The notes: a model not told the origin generated them from the sequence alone. 7,550 nt of DNA from Clostridia bacterium (GCA_017939855.1 JAGAZW010000190.1:1-7550), one strand, 5' to 3'; shown: positions 1 through 6,662, counted from the first letter of the stretch. Program-made: numbers and translations.

Positions 1-237
1 ACCCACATTTTTTTGGCCCAAGCAAAAGGTAGTAGCTCCAACAGTTTGAAATATAATTTTAACGGTACCCTCAATAGTATTCGTTCCGGCAATAGTAAGC
101 GGAATTCGCTCACCGTCATCCGATACCCTCAAAATGATAAACTGACCGGGTTTTGCTTTACTTGCAACCAAAGGTGCTTTAATTTCCATTTGAGTAACAC
201 TACTGTTCAAAACTTTTTTATCAATAATCTTATACAT
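1..237 (-). CDS. nfnA: NfnA-like FAD/NAD-binding subunit (sulfide/dihydroorotate dehydrogenase-like), N-terminal 79 codons
   Basis: The reverse strand encodes 79 residues beginning MYKIIDKKVLNSSVTQMEI and runs off the left edge, so the C-terminal NAD-binding part is not visible. Residues about 1-79 fit the FAD-binding beta-barrel of ferredoxin-NADP reductase-like proteins. PGQFIILRV (about 31-39) is followed by RIPLTIA (about 45-51), the R-x-P-L-T motif that binds FAD in the sulfide/dihydroorotate dehydrogenase-like family. Family knowledge: in Clostridia this protein is usually the small subunit of the electron-bifurcating NADH-dependent ferredoxin:NADP oxidoreductase, with a glutamate-synthase-like NfnB encoded next; that partner would lie outside the window. 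The ATG start follows AGGTGG at an 11-nt spacing. A PyrK- or AsrB-type relative is possible, so the symbol is tentative. No convincing promoter is visible upstream, but a terminator lies between it and the preceding gene, so it probably starts its own unit. Confidence 0.8.
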   Translation of the reverse strand, partial: MYKIIDKKVLNSSVTQMEIKAPLVASKAKPGQFIILRVSDDGERIPLTIAGTNTIEGTVKIIFQTVGATTFCLGQKNVG

Positions 238-316
238 TAATTAGTAATTCCACCTAACGAAAAATCTGATTAACAATACATGATGTTTCTACTTAAAAAG
301 CTGATCTATTAAACAA

Positions 317-348
317 AAACACCCATCAGTAAAAACTGATGGGTGTTT
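317..348 (-). terminator. Intrinsic terminator of the zinc-ribbon membrane protein gene
   Basis: There is a perfect 14-bp inverted repeat (arms 317-330 and 335-348) with a 4-nt loop. On the minus strand the stem is followed by a T-rich tail (TTTTTGTTT). It starts 9 bp past the stop codon at 357 and separates this gene from the nfnA-like gene. Confidence 0.9.
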
Positions 349-356
349 AGACAGCT

Positions 357-824
357 TTAAATTATACGAAAGGATCCTATAAACGGAAGTTCTTTTGCTT
401 TACCCATTGCAGCATTAACAATACCGAGTACCATAAGTGCGGTCGGAATAAGACCAATAATAACACTAAGGAGCCAACCTATAATAGGAATACAAGCTAA
501 AATAGCGCAAACAATACCTGAAAGTACGCTTAAAATGCAAAGATTAAGTCCTTGCGAGGCATGAAAATGAGCAAATTTTGAATCCTTTGCGATAAACAAG
601 GGCAAAAGGAAAAGAATGAATATGTATGAAAGAATTGCCCAAACTTTGTTGTTAGCTATGTCTGCAGCATCGTACTCGGCAGTTGTATCTGCAGTGTTTA
701 CAACCTTATCAATTACTGAGTTAATATCAAACTGTGTGTTTGCTTTCTGATTATTTTGTGCAGAACAATTAGCACAATGTTGACCTTCGGCGATTTCTGC
801 GCCGCATTTTGTACAAAATGCCAT
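357..824 (-). CDS. Zinc-ribbon membrane protein, DUF4870/Tic20-like
   Basis: This is a 155-residue protein of unknown function. Residues 1-20 form a zinc ribbon (C4-x2-C7 and C17-x2-C20). A polar linker of about 40 residues follows, then three hydrophobic segments at about 61-79, 92-112 and 113-138, which should be membrane helices. Between the first two sits KFAHFHASQGLNL (83-95), which resembles the conserved FHA-x-QG loop of the DUF4870/Tic20-like family. The C-terminus ends in KELPFIGSFRII, also typical of that family. The zinc ribbon should face the cytoplasm; its partner is unknown. The ATG at 824 has a good AGGAGG site (833-838) at an 8-nt spacing. The gene stands alone, with a promoter at 871-899 and a terminator at 317-348. 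Fusion of a zinc ribbon to this membrane domain is common in Clostridia, so I regard it as intact and ordinary. Confidence 0.88.
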   Translation of the reverse strand: MAFCTKCGAEIAEGQHCANCSAQNNQKANTQFDINSVIDKVVNTADTTAEYDAADIANNKVWAILSYIFILFLLPLFIAKDSKFAHFHASQGLNLCILSVLSGIVCAILACIPIIGWLLSVIIGLIPTALMVLGIVNAAMGKAKELPFIGSFRII

Positions 825-870
825 TTTATTTTCCTCCTATTTTGTCAGTTGACATTGATTTTATAAAGTT

Positions 871-899
871 ATTTTATCACTTTTTATTGTTATATACAA
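871..899 (-). promoter_or_regulatory. Sigma-A-like promoter of the zinc-ribbon membrane protein gene
   Basis: Reading the minus strand, a -35 TTGTAT (894-899) and a -10 TAAAAT (871-876) are separated by 17 bp. The -10 is preceded by TGA, an extended -10 element. It lies about 47 bp upstream of the start codon and is divergent from the tRNA promoter. Confidence 0.6.
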
Positions 900-937
900 G
901 TACAAATTTTAAATTTTATAAAAAAATAAATTTTTCC

Positions 938-966
938 TTGATTTTTAGTCACCAATGCGGTATAAT
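938..966 (+). promoter_or_regulatory. Sigma-A-like promoter of tRNA-Ser
   Basis: A -35 TTGATT (938-943) and a perfect -10 TATAAT (961-966) are separated by 17 bp. The expected transcript start near 973 leaves only a short leader before the tRNA at 985. Confidence 0.85.
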
Positions 967-984
967 GTATGGGTCATTTGAAAT

Positions 985-1076
985 GGAGATGTCGCCTAGT
1001 CCGGTCGAGGGCGCACGATTGGAAATCGTGTAGCTCGGAAACGAGCTCGAGAGTTCGAATCTCTCCATCTCCGCCA
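985..1076 (+). tRNA. tRNA-Ser (anticodon GGA)
   Basis: A 92-nt class II tRNA. The acceptor arms GGAGATG (985-991) and CATCTCC (1066-1072) pair fully, followed by discriminator G and an encoded CCA. The anticodon stem CACGA/TCGTG closes the loop TTGGAAA with anticodon GGA at 1021-1023, which reads UCC and UCU serine codons. The long variable arm (GCTCG-GAAA-CGAGC) is diagnostic of a serine-type tRNA. The T arm is GAGAG-TTCGAAT-CTCTC. No base looks abnormal. It is a single tRNA with its own promoter and terminator. Confidence 0.97.
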
Positions 1077-1119
1077 AAACGAAAATCCTGTCGATTATTG
1101 TCGGCAGGATTTTCGTTTT
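1076..1119 (+). terminator. Intrinsic terminator of tRNA-Ser
   Basis: Arms 1076-1090 and 1105-1119 are perfectly complementary (15 bp). The stem extends inward by four more pairs, including one G-T, around the loop TTATTG (1095-1100). It starts at the last base of the CCA and its 3' arm ends in TTTT, then GTATTATT. An exact 13-nt copy of part of its 3'-arm logic occurs again at 1159-1171 (see findings). Confidence 0.85.
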
Positions 1120-1121
1120 GT

Positions 1122-1213
1122 ATTATTCATTTTTCATTGTTCAATATTCATCATTCATTCGACAGGATTTTGGGTGAATATTGAATAATGAAATCGCTTC
1201 GCTGATGAATAAT
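1122..1213. repeat. Imperfect nested inverted repeat built on ATTCATTATTCA units
   Basis: CATTGTTCAATATTCA at 1135-1150 is inverted at 1175-1190 with one mismatch in 16. Outside it, ATTATTCAT (1122-1130) pairs with ATGAATAAT (1205-1213), with an asymmetric insert (ATCGCTTCGCTG) in the right arm. The core between the arms (1151-1174) contains a 13-nt sequence complementary to the left arm of the tRNA terminator. The block contains no plausible gene. From memory, similar ATTCATTATTCA tracts are common between genes in Clostridia, often near four-helix-bundle genes; this is a recollection, not a search result. It could be a small non-autonomous repeat element or a relic. Confidence 0.6.
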
Positions 1214-1219
1214 GAATAA

Positions 1220-1248
1220 TTGATTTATACTATCGTTTCTGCTATAAT
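1220..1248 (+). promoter_or_regulatory. Sigma-A-like promoter of the four-helix-bundle/GNAT unit
   Basis: A -35 TTGATT (1220-1225), a 17-bp spacer and a perfect -10 TATAAT (1243-1248) are present, with an extended TGC just before the -10. It begins immediately at the edge of the inverted-repeat block and lies 22 bp upstream of the ATG at 1271. Confidence 0.8.
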
Positions 1249-1270
1249 ATTGAAAAAGGCGGTGCTTTAA

Positions 1271-1628
1271 ATGAAAGAAAATTTGCTTATAGATAAATCT
1301 ATTGCTTTTGCATCACGAATTGTAAAACTGCATCAGCATCTGATTAAAAATAAAAAAAGAAACAGTTATTTCGAAACAAATAGTTCGCATCGGAACAAGT
1401 ATCGGTGCGAACATAAACGAAGCTAATTACGGTCAAAGCAAAGCTGATTTTATTTCTAAAATGCACATAGCCCTAAAAGAAACCGCAGAAACAGAATATT
1501 GGATTAAATTGCTTTATATGTCTGAATATATAGATGGTAAAATGAGCAATTCTTTACTTGACGATTGTTTGGAAATAAAACGAATTCTTGTCGCATCAAT
1601 CAACACCGCAAAGGAAAACAACAAATGA
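1271..1628 (+). pseudogene. Four-helix-bundle protein (23S rRNA IVP / S23-like family), frameshifted
   Basis: Two reading frames together give a nearly complete protein of about 118 residues. The first frame (from ATG 1271) reads MKENLLIDKSIAFASRIVKL and on to about residue 29, then runs into the stop TAA at 1424 (51 residues in all). From 1359 the +1 frame continues with ETVISKQIVRIGTSIGANI, then NEANYGQSKADFISKMHIAL and KETAETEYWIKLLYMSEY, ending at TGA 1628. The signature IGTSIGAN...ANYGQSKADFISK is that of the four-helix-bundle family first known from 23S rRNA intervening sequences and related to Avd of diversity-generating retroelements. Stand-alone copies have no established function. 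The break lies in a run of seven A (1352-1358); six or nine would restore the frame. Mutation, sequencing error and transcriptional slippage are all possible. AAGGCGG (1256-1262) is a moderate ribosome site. The gene ends in an ATGA overlap with the acetyltransferase. Confidence 0.85.
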
Positions 1629-2065
1629 TATACCTAAAACCAATAACACTTGACAACATAAATAATTTTAAAAACACAGCGTACGATAATATGACTCTTG
1701 AACAAAAAGAAGAAATGATAACCGAGAGCATAAATAAAATTCACAATAACATGTATTTTGAATTTTTAGTGGTATATAAAAACGATGTTGTAATTGGATT
1801 TATGAACCTTTTCGCCCACTCGAAACACATTATAAGTTGTGGACCGACTATTAAAGACGAATTTAAATGTAAAGGATTTGGCTTTGAGGCTGAACAGTTA
1901 GCGTTAAAATATGCTAAGGATAAAGGATTTACTATCGCAGTTGGCGGTGTTGATGATAATAATATAGCAAGTATTAGATTACATGAAAAATTAGGATTTG
2001 AATTAGAGAGGAAATATTCCAACAAACAAGGAAGAGCTATTAGATTATATATTAAAGCGATATAG
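1625..2065 (+). CDS. GNAT-family N-acetyltransferase
   Basis: A 146-residue GNAT-fold enzyme expected to transfer acetyl from acetyl-CoA to an amine; the substrate cannot be told from the sequence. Strands beta2-beta3 are around FLVVYKNDVVIGFMNLF. Motif A is around SCGPTIKDEFKCKGFGFEAE, with the K-x-x-G-F-G version of the pyrophosphate-binding loop. Motif B is DNNIASIRLHEKLGFELE near residues 116-133, typical of RimI/RimJ-like members. I start it at ATG 1625 (MIYLKPITL) because the family begins there, AAAGGA (1610-1615) is well spaced, and this ATG overlaps the TGA of the upstream gene (ATGA), suggesting translational coupling. A longer reading from 1565 would only translate the four-helix-bundle gene out of frame. 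It is transcribed with the broken upstream gene and faces clpC across a shared terminator. Confidence 0.88.
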   Translation: MIYLKPITLDNINNFKNTAYDNMTLEQKEEMITESINKIHNNMYFEFLVVYKNDVVIGFMNLFAHSKHIISCGPTIKDEFKCKGFGFEAEQLALKYAKDKGFTIAVGGVDDNNIASIRLHEKLGFELERKYSNKQGRAIRLYIKAI

Positions 2066-2138
2066 CCCTTTGATATGTAGCGGTTCGAACATATAGGTAA
2101 AAAAATAAAAGGGCATCGAATTTGTATAACCTTTCCAA

Positions 2139-2174
2139 AAAATTGTCAGTCTTCGATTGAAGACTGACAATTTT
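2139..2174. terminator. Bidirectional intrinsic terminator between the GNAT gene and clpC
   Basis: A perfect 16-bp stem (2139-2154 with 2159-2174) closes a GATT loop. The plus strand continues TTTTATTTCT. The minus strand ends in a stem-encoded T run followed by TTGG. The hairpin lies 4 bp past the clpC stop, so it should end the ctsR operon and probably also the convergent acetyltransferase transcript. Confidence 0.88.
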
Positions 2175-2178
2175 ATTT

Positions 2179-4626
2179 CTACACATTAAAAACGTAATTA
2201 CCGTTTTCAAAATTACATTTTATTGTATCGCCGCTTTTAACTGCTGATTCAAGAATTCTTTCACTAAGTTTATCTTCAATTGAGCTTTGAATTAATCGTC
2301 TGAGTGGTCTTGCACCGTAAATCGGATCAAAACCTTTTTCCGCAAGTTGAGAAATTACTTTTTCGGAAAATACAATATCAATTTGTAGAGATTTGAGTCT
2401 ATTCGCCAAATCGGAAAGCATATTTGCCGCAATTTGTTTTATTTCATCCTTCGAAAGTTTATTAAAGACAATCGTTTCATCAACACGATTAAGAAATTCA
2501 GGACGGAAATTGGATTTCAATTCTGATAGAACCATTTCTTTGATATCATCATTGTTATTATCCTGAACGCCAAATCCAAAGCTTACCTTCTTATCGGTTA
2601 TAAGTCTTGCACCGATGTTTGAAGTCATAATAATAATTGTGTTTTTAAAATCAACCTTTCTACCTTGTGAGTCAGTCAAAATGCCATCTTCAAGTATCTG
2701 CAACAAAATATTAAAGACATCAGTATGCGCTTTTTCAATTTCGTCGAAAAGTATAACAGAATATGGCTGACGTCGCACCTTTTCGGTTAATTGTCCGCCT
2801 TCCTCGAAACCGACATATCCCGGAGGAGAGCCAACTAATCGAGATATGGTATGCTTCTCCATATACTCAGACATATCAAGCCTTATCATCATATTTTCGC
2901 TACCAAACATTGATTTTGCCAACGCCTTGCAAAGTTCGGTTTTTCCCACTCCTGTAGGACCTAAGAAAATAAAGGAGCCAATCGGTCGACGAGGATCTTT
3001 TAGTCCTACCCTACCTCTTCTGATTGCTCTTGCAACAGCGCTAACAGCCTCGTGTTGCCCTATCAATCTCTTATGCAGCTCATCTTCTAACTTTAAAAGT
3101 CTTGAACTTTCTTCTTCGGTGAGTTGAACGACAGGTACACCGGTCCAAAGAGAAACTATTGCGGCAATATCCTCTTGAGAAACACTACCGGCGGTATGGG
3201 CAGTACTCTTTTGCCAAATTGATCTTGCCTCTTCTCTTTTTTCAATAAGTTGTTTTTCTTTATCTCTAAGAGTTGCTGCACGTTCAAATTCTTGCGAATT
3301 AATTGCATCATCTTTTTCGGCACTGATCGATTCAATCTCAGTCTCTAATGCTTTGAGTTCATCAGGCACAGAAGTTTTTTTCAGTCTTACTCTAGACGCC
3401 GCCTCATCAATAAGATCAATTGCTTTGTCGGGTAAAAATCTGTCATTTATATACCTGGCAGAAAGTTTCACCGCTGCCACTACTGCAGATTCTTCAATTT
3501 TAACATTGTGATGAGCTTCATATTTATCTTTTAGTCCGTTTAATATCAAAATTGTGTCTTCTTCAGACGGCTCATTGACATTTACCGGCTGAAAACGTCT
3601 CTCTAATGCCGCATCCTTCTCAATATTTTTCCGGTATTCGGTAATAGTTGTGGCACCAATCAACTGAAAGTCACCACGAGCCAGTGAAGGCTTCAGAATA
3701 TTTGCAGCATCGGTTGAACCTTCTGCCGAGCCGGCACCCATAATAGTATGAATTTCATCAATAAATAAAATGATGTTTTTGGACTTTACTACTTCATCAA
3801 TAACAGCTTTTATTCTTTCTTCAAAATCACCACGATATTTTGTGCCTGCAACCATTCCTGTCAAATCCAAAGAAAAAATTCTTTTATGTGTTAGAATTTC
3901 CGGGACGTCACCATCTGCAATTTTTTGTGCAAGGCCCTCAATTATTGCAGTTTTACCAACACCGGGCTCACCGATAAGACACGGATTGTTTTTAGTTCTT
4001 CGACATAAGATTTGTATTAGTCTTTCAATTTCAATAGAGCGCCCAATAACCGGGTCGATGCCTCCCTTTTTGGCTTGTTCCGTAAGGTCACGAGCAAATT
4101 TTTCCAGCGTTGCGGTATTAGTATTTTTTTTACCTGAGTTGTTATTAGCAAAATTATTTTGGGAACTTTTTTGCTCACTCAAAACAATCCCGGACGATTT
4201 TATGGTTTCATTTAACAGCGATGTTGTATCAACACCCAACTTATTTAAAAACTTAATAGCATAGTTATCGCCTTCGCTTAAAATTGCTAATAAAATATGC
4301 TCTGTGCCAACAAATTTTTTCCCTATATTATTACAACCTGTAACTGCTGTTTCAATTACTCTTTTTGCACGTGGCGTAAAATAGTCGGGCGAAAGTTGGG
4401 TTTGGGTTCCCACACCAACCGTTTCACGCATAAGATTTTCAAACTTTTCTGCTGTGACATTATTCGAATTTAAAAGGGAAAATGCTACGCCACTTCCTAC
4501 TCGAAGTAATCCCAGAAGAAGATGCTCACTTCCAACATACGTATGACCTAATTTTTCGGCGGAAGAAATTGCCTGATTAAGAGACAAATTAGCTTTTTCA
4601 GTAAAACCTCCGAAATTATATTTCAT
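2179..4626 (-). CDS. clpC: ATP-dependent Clp protease ATPase subunit ClpC
   Basis: A full-length 815-residue AAA+ unfoldase that feeds proteins, including phospho-arginine-marked ones, into the ClpP peptidase in the cytoplasm. Residues 1-145 hold the two Clp N-terminal repeats, which carry the phospho-arginine docking sites in this family. The first AAA domain has Walker A GEPGVGKT (219-226), pore loop KYRG (263-266), Walker B ILFIDE (286-291) and an arginine-finger region ERRF (342-345). A coiled middle domain with a UVR motif lies at about 420-470 and is the contact region for McsA/MecA-type adaptors. The second AAA domain has Walker A GPTGVGKT (556-563), GYVG (603-606), Walker B VILFDE (624-629), the FGFG segment (683-686) in the ClpP-docking loop, and sensor-2 GARPLRR (771-777). 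GGAGG (4634-4638) lies 7 nt before the ATG, and only 21 bp separate it from mcsB, so it is the last gene of the operon. Unlike Bacillus subtilis, no radA follows. Confidence 0.98.
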   Translation of the reverse strand: MKYNFGGFTEKANLSLNQAISSAEKLGHTYVGSEHLLLGLLRVGSGVAFSLLNSNNVTAEKFENLMRETVGVGTQTQLSPDYFTPRAKRVIETAVTGCNNIGKKFVGTEHILLAILSEGDNYAIKFLNKLGVDTTSLLNETIKSSGIVLSEQKSSQNNFANNNSGKKNTNTATLEKFARDLTEQAKKGGIDPVIGRSIEIERLIQILCRRTKNNPCLIGEPGVGKTAIIEGLAQKIADGDVPEILTHKRIFSLDLTGMVAGTKYRGDFEERIKAVIDEVVKSKNIILFIDEIHTIMGAGSAEGSTDAANILKPSLARGDFQLIGATTITEYRKNIEKDAALERRFQPVNVNEPSEEDTILILNGLKDKYEAHHNVKIEESAVVAAVKLSARYINDRFLPDKAIDLIDEAASRVRLKKTSVPDELKALETEIESISAEKDDAINSQEFERAATLRDKEKQLIEKREEARSIWQKSTAHTAGSVSQEDIAAIVSLWTGVPVVQLTEEESSRLLKLEDELHKRLIGQHEAVSAVARAIRRGRVGLKDPRRPIGSFIFLGPTGVGKTELCKALAKSMFGSENMMIRLDMSEYMEKHTISRLVGSPPGYVGFEEGGQLTEKVRRQPYSVILFDEIEKAHTDVFNILLQILEDGILTDSQGRKVDFKNTIIIMTSNIGARLITDKKVSFGFGVQDNNNDDIKEMVLSELKSNFRPEFLNRVDETIVFNKLSKDEIKQIAANMLSDLANRLKSLQIDIVFSEKVISQLAEKGFDPIYGARPLRRLIQSSIEDKLSERILESAVKSGDTIKCNFENGNYVFNV

Positions 4627-4647
4627 ATAAATTCCTCCAATATATAT

Positions 4648-5658
4648 CTAGCTTAAGGCTTCTCGTATCATAGTTGCTCTGCAAACGTCACGTTCATCAG
4701 GGCTCATTTCACCGAATTTTCGCATAAGCATAAAAGGCTGCCCCTCTACTAAAAGTTTTATCGGCATTATTCTTTCATCATCCATAACGCCAATGCTTAA
4801 TCCTAACTTAATTTCACTGAGAGCCTTCATCATTTCGCTACTATCCAATATTTTGGCATATTTCAAAGTACCCAAAGCACGCATACAAATATCTTCTGCC
4901 TTCAAGCGATTTATTGACTCCCTGTTTTTTCTTTCTTTTTCTATAATTTGCTTTGTAATTATATTTAAATTATCAATAGCGTTTTTTTCGCTTATGCCTA
5001 AAGTAATTTGATTAGAAATTTGATAAAATGAGGCTGTTGGTTTTGAACCTTCTCCATACATACCTCTGACTGTAAAACCGATTTTATTTACTGAATCTGC
5101 TAAAATCTTTATTTCACCGCTGCCTTCGATTATCGGCAAATGAACCATAACAGAAGCTCTAAGTCCCGTCCCTAAATTTGTCGGGCATTCGGTAAGAAAG
5201 CCGAGACGATTATCAAATGCAATATCGAGAGTATCACAAAGAAGTCTATCAATACTTTCTGCTATGTCGTACGCCTTTTCTATCTGAAGGCCCGGCAGTA
5301 ATACCTGTAATCTTATATGATCTTCTTCCCCAATCATAATGGAAATTGATTCGTCTTCAGATAAAATTATTGCCTTATTTTCACAATTTGATGCAAATTC
5401 TTTACTAATAATATGGCGTTCCACCATAGCGTAGCGTTCGTTTTGTGGAACATCTTTCATATATATAAATTTTAGATTTTTTGCATAAGGAGTATTACTA
5501 CTCTTTACTGCATTTTTAACTGTTTCATTAATTTTTTGAAAATCATTAGTATCCATTTTAATTGGAAAAGGTATATTTTTAAGGTTTCTTGCCAGACGTA
5601 TTCTACTGCTTATAACAATATCATCTTCTTTTGCACTTTGTGTATACCAACAATTCAC
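4648..5658 (-). CDS. mcsB: Protein arginine kinase McsB
   Basis: A 336-residue phosphagen-kinase-fold enzyme that phosphorylates arginines on misfolded proteins and on CtsR, marking them for ClpC-ClpP. Visible motifs are SSRIRLARN (17-25, nucleotide binding), GEEDHIR (110-116, catalytic acidic loop), CPTNLGTGLRAS (158-169, the active-site cysteine loop) and RGMYGEGS (198-205). Near the C-terminus RDVCRA (323-328) matches the RDxxRA motif that forms the allosteric phospho-arginine pocket. All key residues appear present, so it should be active. The start is GTG at 5658, giving MNCWYTQ; no ATG is suitably placed. The ribosome site GGGGAG lies inside the end of mcsA, whose stop is only 2 bp upstream, so the two are probably translationally coupled, fitting the known McsA-McsB partnership. 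Confidence 0.97.
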   Translation of the reverse strand: MNCWYTQSAKEDDIVISSRIRLARNLKNIPFPIKMDTNDFQKINETVKNAVKSSNTPYAKNLKFIYMKDVPQNERYAMVERHIISKEFASNCENKAIILSEDESISIMIGEEDHIRLQVLLPGLQIEKAYDIAESIDRLLCDTLDIAFDNRLGFLTECPTNLGTGLRASVMVHLPIIEGSGEIKILADSVNKIGFTVRGMYGEGSKPTASFYQISNQITLGISEKNAIDNLNIITKQIIEKERKNRESINRLKAEDICMRALGTLKYAKILDSSEMMKALSEIKLGLSIGVMDDERIMPIKLLVEGQPFMLMRKFGEMSPDERDVCRATMIREALS

Positions 5659-5660
5659 GG

Positions 5661-6152
5661 CTATTTCTCCCCTTCCAATTCTTTAATTTTGTCACGAATA
5701 ACTGCCGCCTCTTCAAACTTTTCTTCGCTCACCAACATATTAAGTCGCATTCTCAAAGATTCAATACTATCACCTTGTGGCGTTACCGTCAAAGGAGCAC
5801 GATTTGGAATTCTACCGGTATGCTTTATACTTCCGTGAACACTTTTCACATACGGCAAAAGCTCTTCATAAAAGGTTTTGTAGCATTCTGCACATCCAAC
5901 CTTTCCTTTTTCCGCAATGTCTGAAAAGGTCGCACCGCAGCACGGGCAATGTGCGGAAGCCGATGTCCTGTCCAACGCTAACGCATCTCCAAACATTGAA
6001 GCTAACATTTGTGCCAAGCTATTGTGACCTATATTACTGTATCCCTCGTTTGCGGCACAGTATCCGCAAAGATTCTTTTCCCTCACTACACCATCCATTA
6101 TCGTTCGAATATGAGTAGTTGCATTATTTTTACCGCATTTTTCACATAACAT
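5661..6152 (-). CDS. mcsA: McsA, zinc-binding activator of McsB
   Basis: A 163-residue adaptor that activates the arginine kinase McsB and helps connect it to ClpC. Zinc-binding cysteine pairs occur at C3/C6, C29/C32, C69/C72 and C87/C90; an additional cysteine (C71) sits inside the third pair. The C-terminal segment, about 128-163 (SIESLRMRLNMLVSEEKFEE and on), is a UVR motif of the UvrB/UvrC type, the same kind of helical hairpin found in the ClpC middle domain. Length and layout are normal for the family. The ATG at 6152 is preceded by AAAGGAG with a 9-nt gap. It lies 25 bp after ctsR and 2 bp before mcsB in the same operon and has no promoter of its own that I can see. Confidence 0.96.
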   Translation of the reverse strand: MLCEKCGKNNATTHIRTIMDGVVREKNLCGYCAANEGYSNIGHNSLAQMLASMFGDALALDRTSASAHCPCCGATFSDIAEKGKVGCAECYKTFYEELLPYVKSVHGSIKHTGRIPNRAPLTVTPQGDSIESLRMRLNMLVSEEKFEEAAVIRDKIKELEGEK

Positions 6153-6177
6153 ACTACCCGGCTCCTTTCAAAATCAT

Positions 6178-6630
6178 TTAAATCTGCACCAACAGCATTT
6201 CCTTAAGCAGCGCTGCTCGAAGATATGCTCTTTCGGAAATCGGTACTCGTTGCATAGCATTGTTGGAAAGTGCAGCACACATAATTTTCGCTGCAATCTT
6301 ATCGATTATCGCAGATTGGTAACAGTTATCAATTAAAACCTGCGCACTTAATGAATCAATGGTATCTCCAATTGAATTTATTATGTGCATTATGGCAGAT
6401 GAATGACTCATTTTGATACGCTTAATTTTAATATAACCGCCACCGCCTCTTCGACTTTCAATAATGTAACCATGCTCTGGCGTAAAGCGTGACGACAAAA
6501 CATAATTAATTTGACTTGGAGCACACCCTATGCCATTTGCAAACTCGTTTCGCTGTATCTCAGCAATATGACCCTCAGACTCATTTATCATTTTTAAAAT
6601 TTCCGCAGCAATTAAATCACTGATTTTCAC
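6178..6630 (-). CDS. ctsR: Transcriptional repressor CtsR
   Basis: A 150-residue repressor of class III heat-shock genes. Residues about 1-70 form the winged-helix DNA-binding domain: IQRNEFANGIGCAPSQINYV (25-44) contains the recognition helix, and RRGGGGYIKI (60-69) is the wing whose glycine-rich tip is the known thermosensor and DNA contact of CtsR. The C-terminal half (about 80-150) is the helical dimerisation domain and target of McsB. The start is GTG at 6630, with AAGGTG just upstream; an ATG two bases further upstream is in another frame and immediately hits TGA. It is the first gene of the operon and has two CtsR operators in its promoter, so it is autoregulated. Release on heat and removal through McsB/ClpC are known for the family and expected here. 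Confidence 0.97.
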   Translation of the reverse strand: MKISDLIAAEILKMINESEGHIAEIQRNEFANGIGCAPSQINYVLSSRFTPEHGYIIESRRGGGGYIKIKRIKMSHSSAIMHIINSIGDTIDSLSAQVLIDNCYQSAIIDKIAAKIMCAALSNNAMQRVPISERAYLRAALLKEMLLVQI

Positions 6631-6642
6631 ATAAACACCTTC

Positions 6643-6659
6643 TTTGACTTTCCCTGACT
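6643..6659 (-). promoter_or_regulatory. CtsR operator 1 (minus orientation)
   Basis: On the minus strand this reads AGTCAGG-GAA-AGTCAAA, against the CtsR consensus of tandem RGTCAAA heptads separated by NAN: 5/7 and 7/7 matches with a perfect spacer. It covers the predicted transcription start (about 6656) of the ctsR operon, so binding should block initiation. Confidence 0.85.
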
Positions 6660-6662
6660 TTC

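Noticed and set aside
13..240. Plus-strand reading of 75 codons at the left edge
   Set aside because: It is antisense to the clear NfnA-like coding sequence, lacks a ribosome site and resembles no family.
1121..1220. CRISPR-like array in the ATTCATTATTCA tract
   Set aside because: The repeats are short, irregular and inverted, with no constant-length spacers and no cas genes.
1352..1359. Programmed -1 frameshift at A-AAA-AAG
   Set aside because: The downstream frame needed is +1 (or -2), so a -1 slip would not join the two halves.
1271..1628. Avd component of a diversity-generating retroelement
   Set aside because: The fold family is related, but there is no reverse transcriptase, template repeat or variable repeat in the window.
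2081..2090. T-loop-like GGTTCGAAC suggesting a tRNA remnant or att site
   Set aside because: No acceptor, anticodon arm or match to the tRNA-Ser 3' end surrounds it; it is a short palindrome.
3770..4264. Long plus-strand open frames opposite clpC (also 2763-3127) and opposite mcsA/mcsB
   Set aside because: These are shadows of strongly conserved minus-strand genes and show no motifs or ribosome sites.
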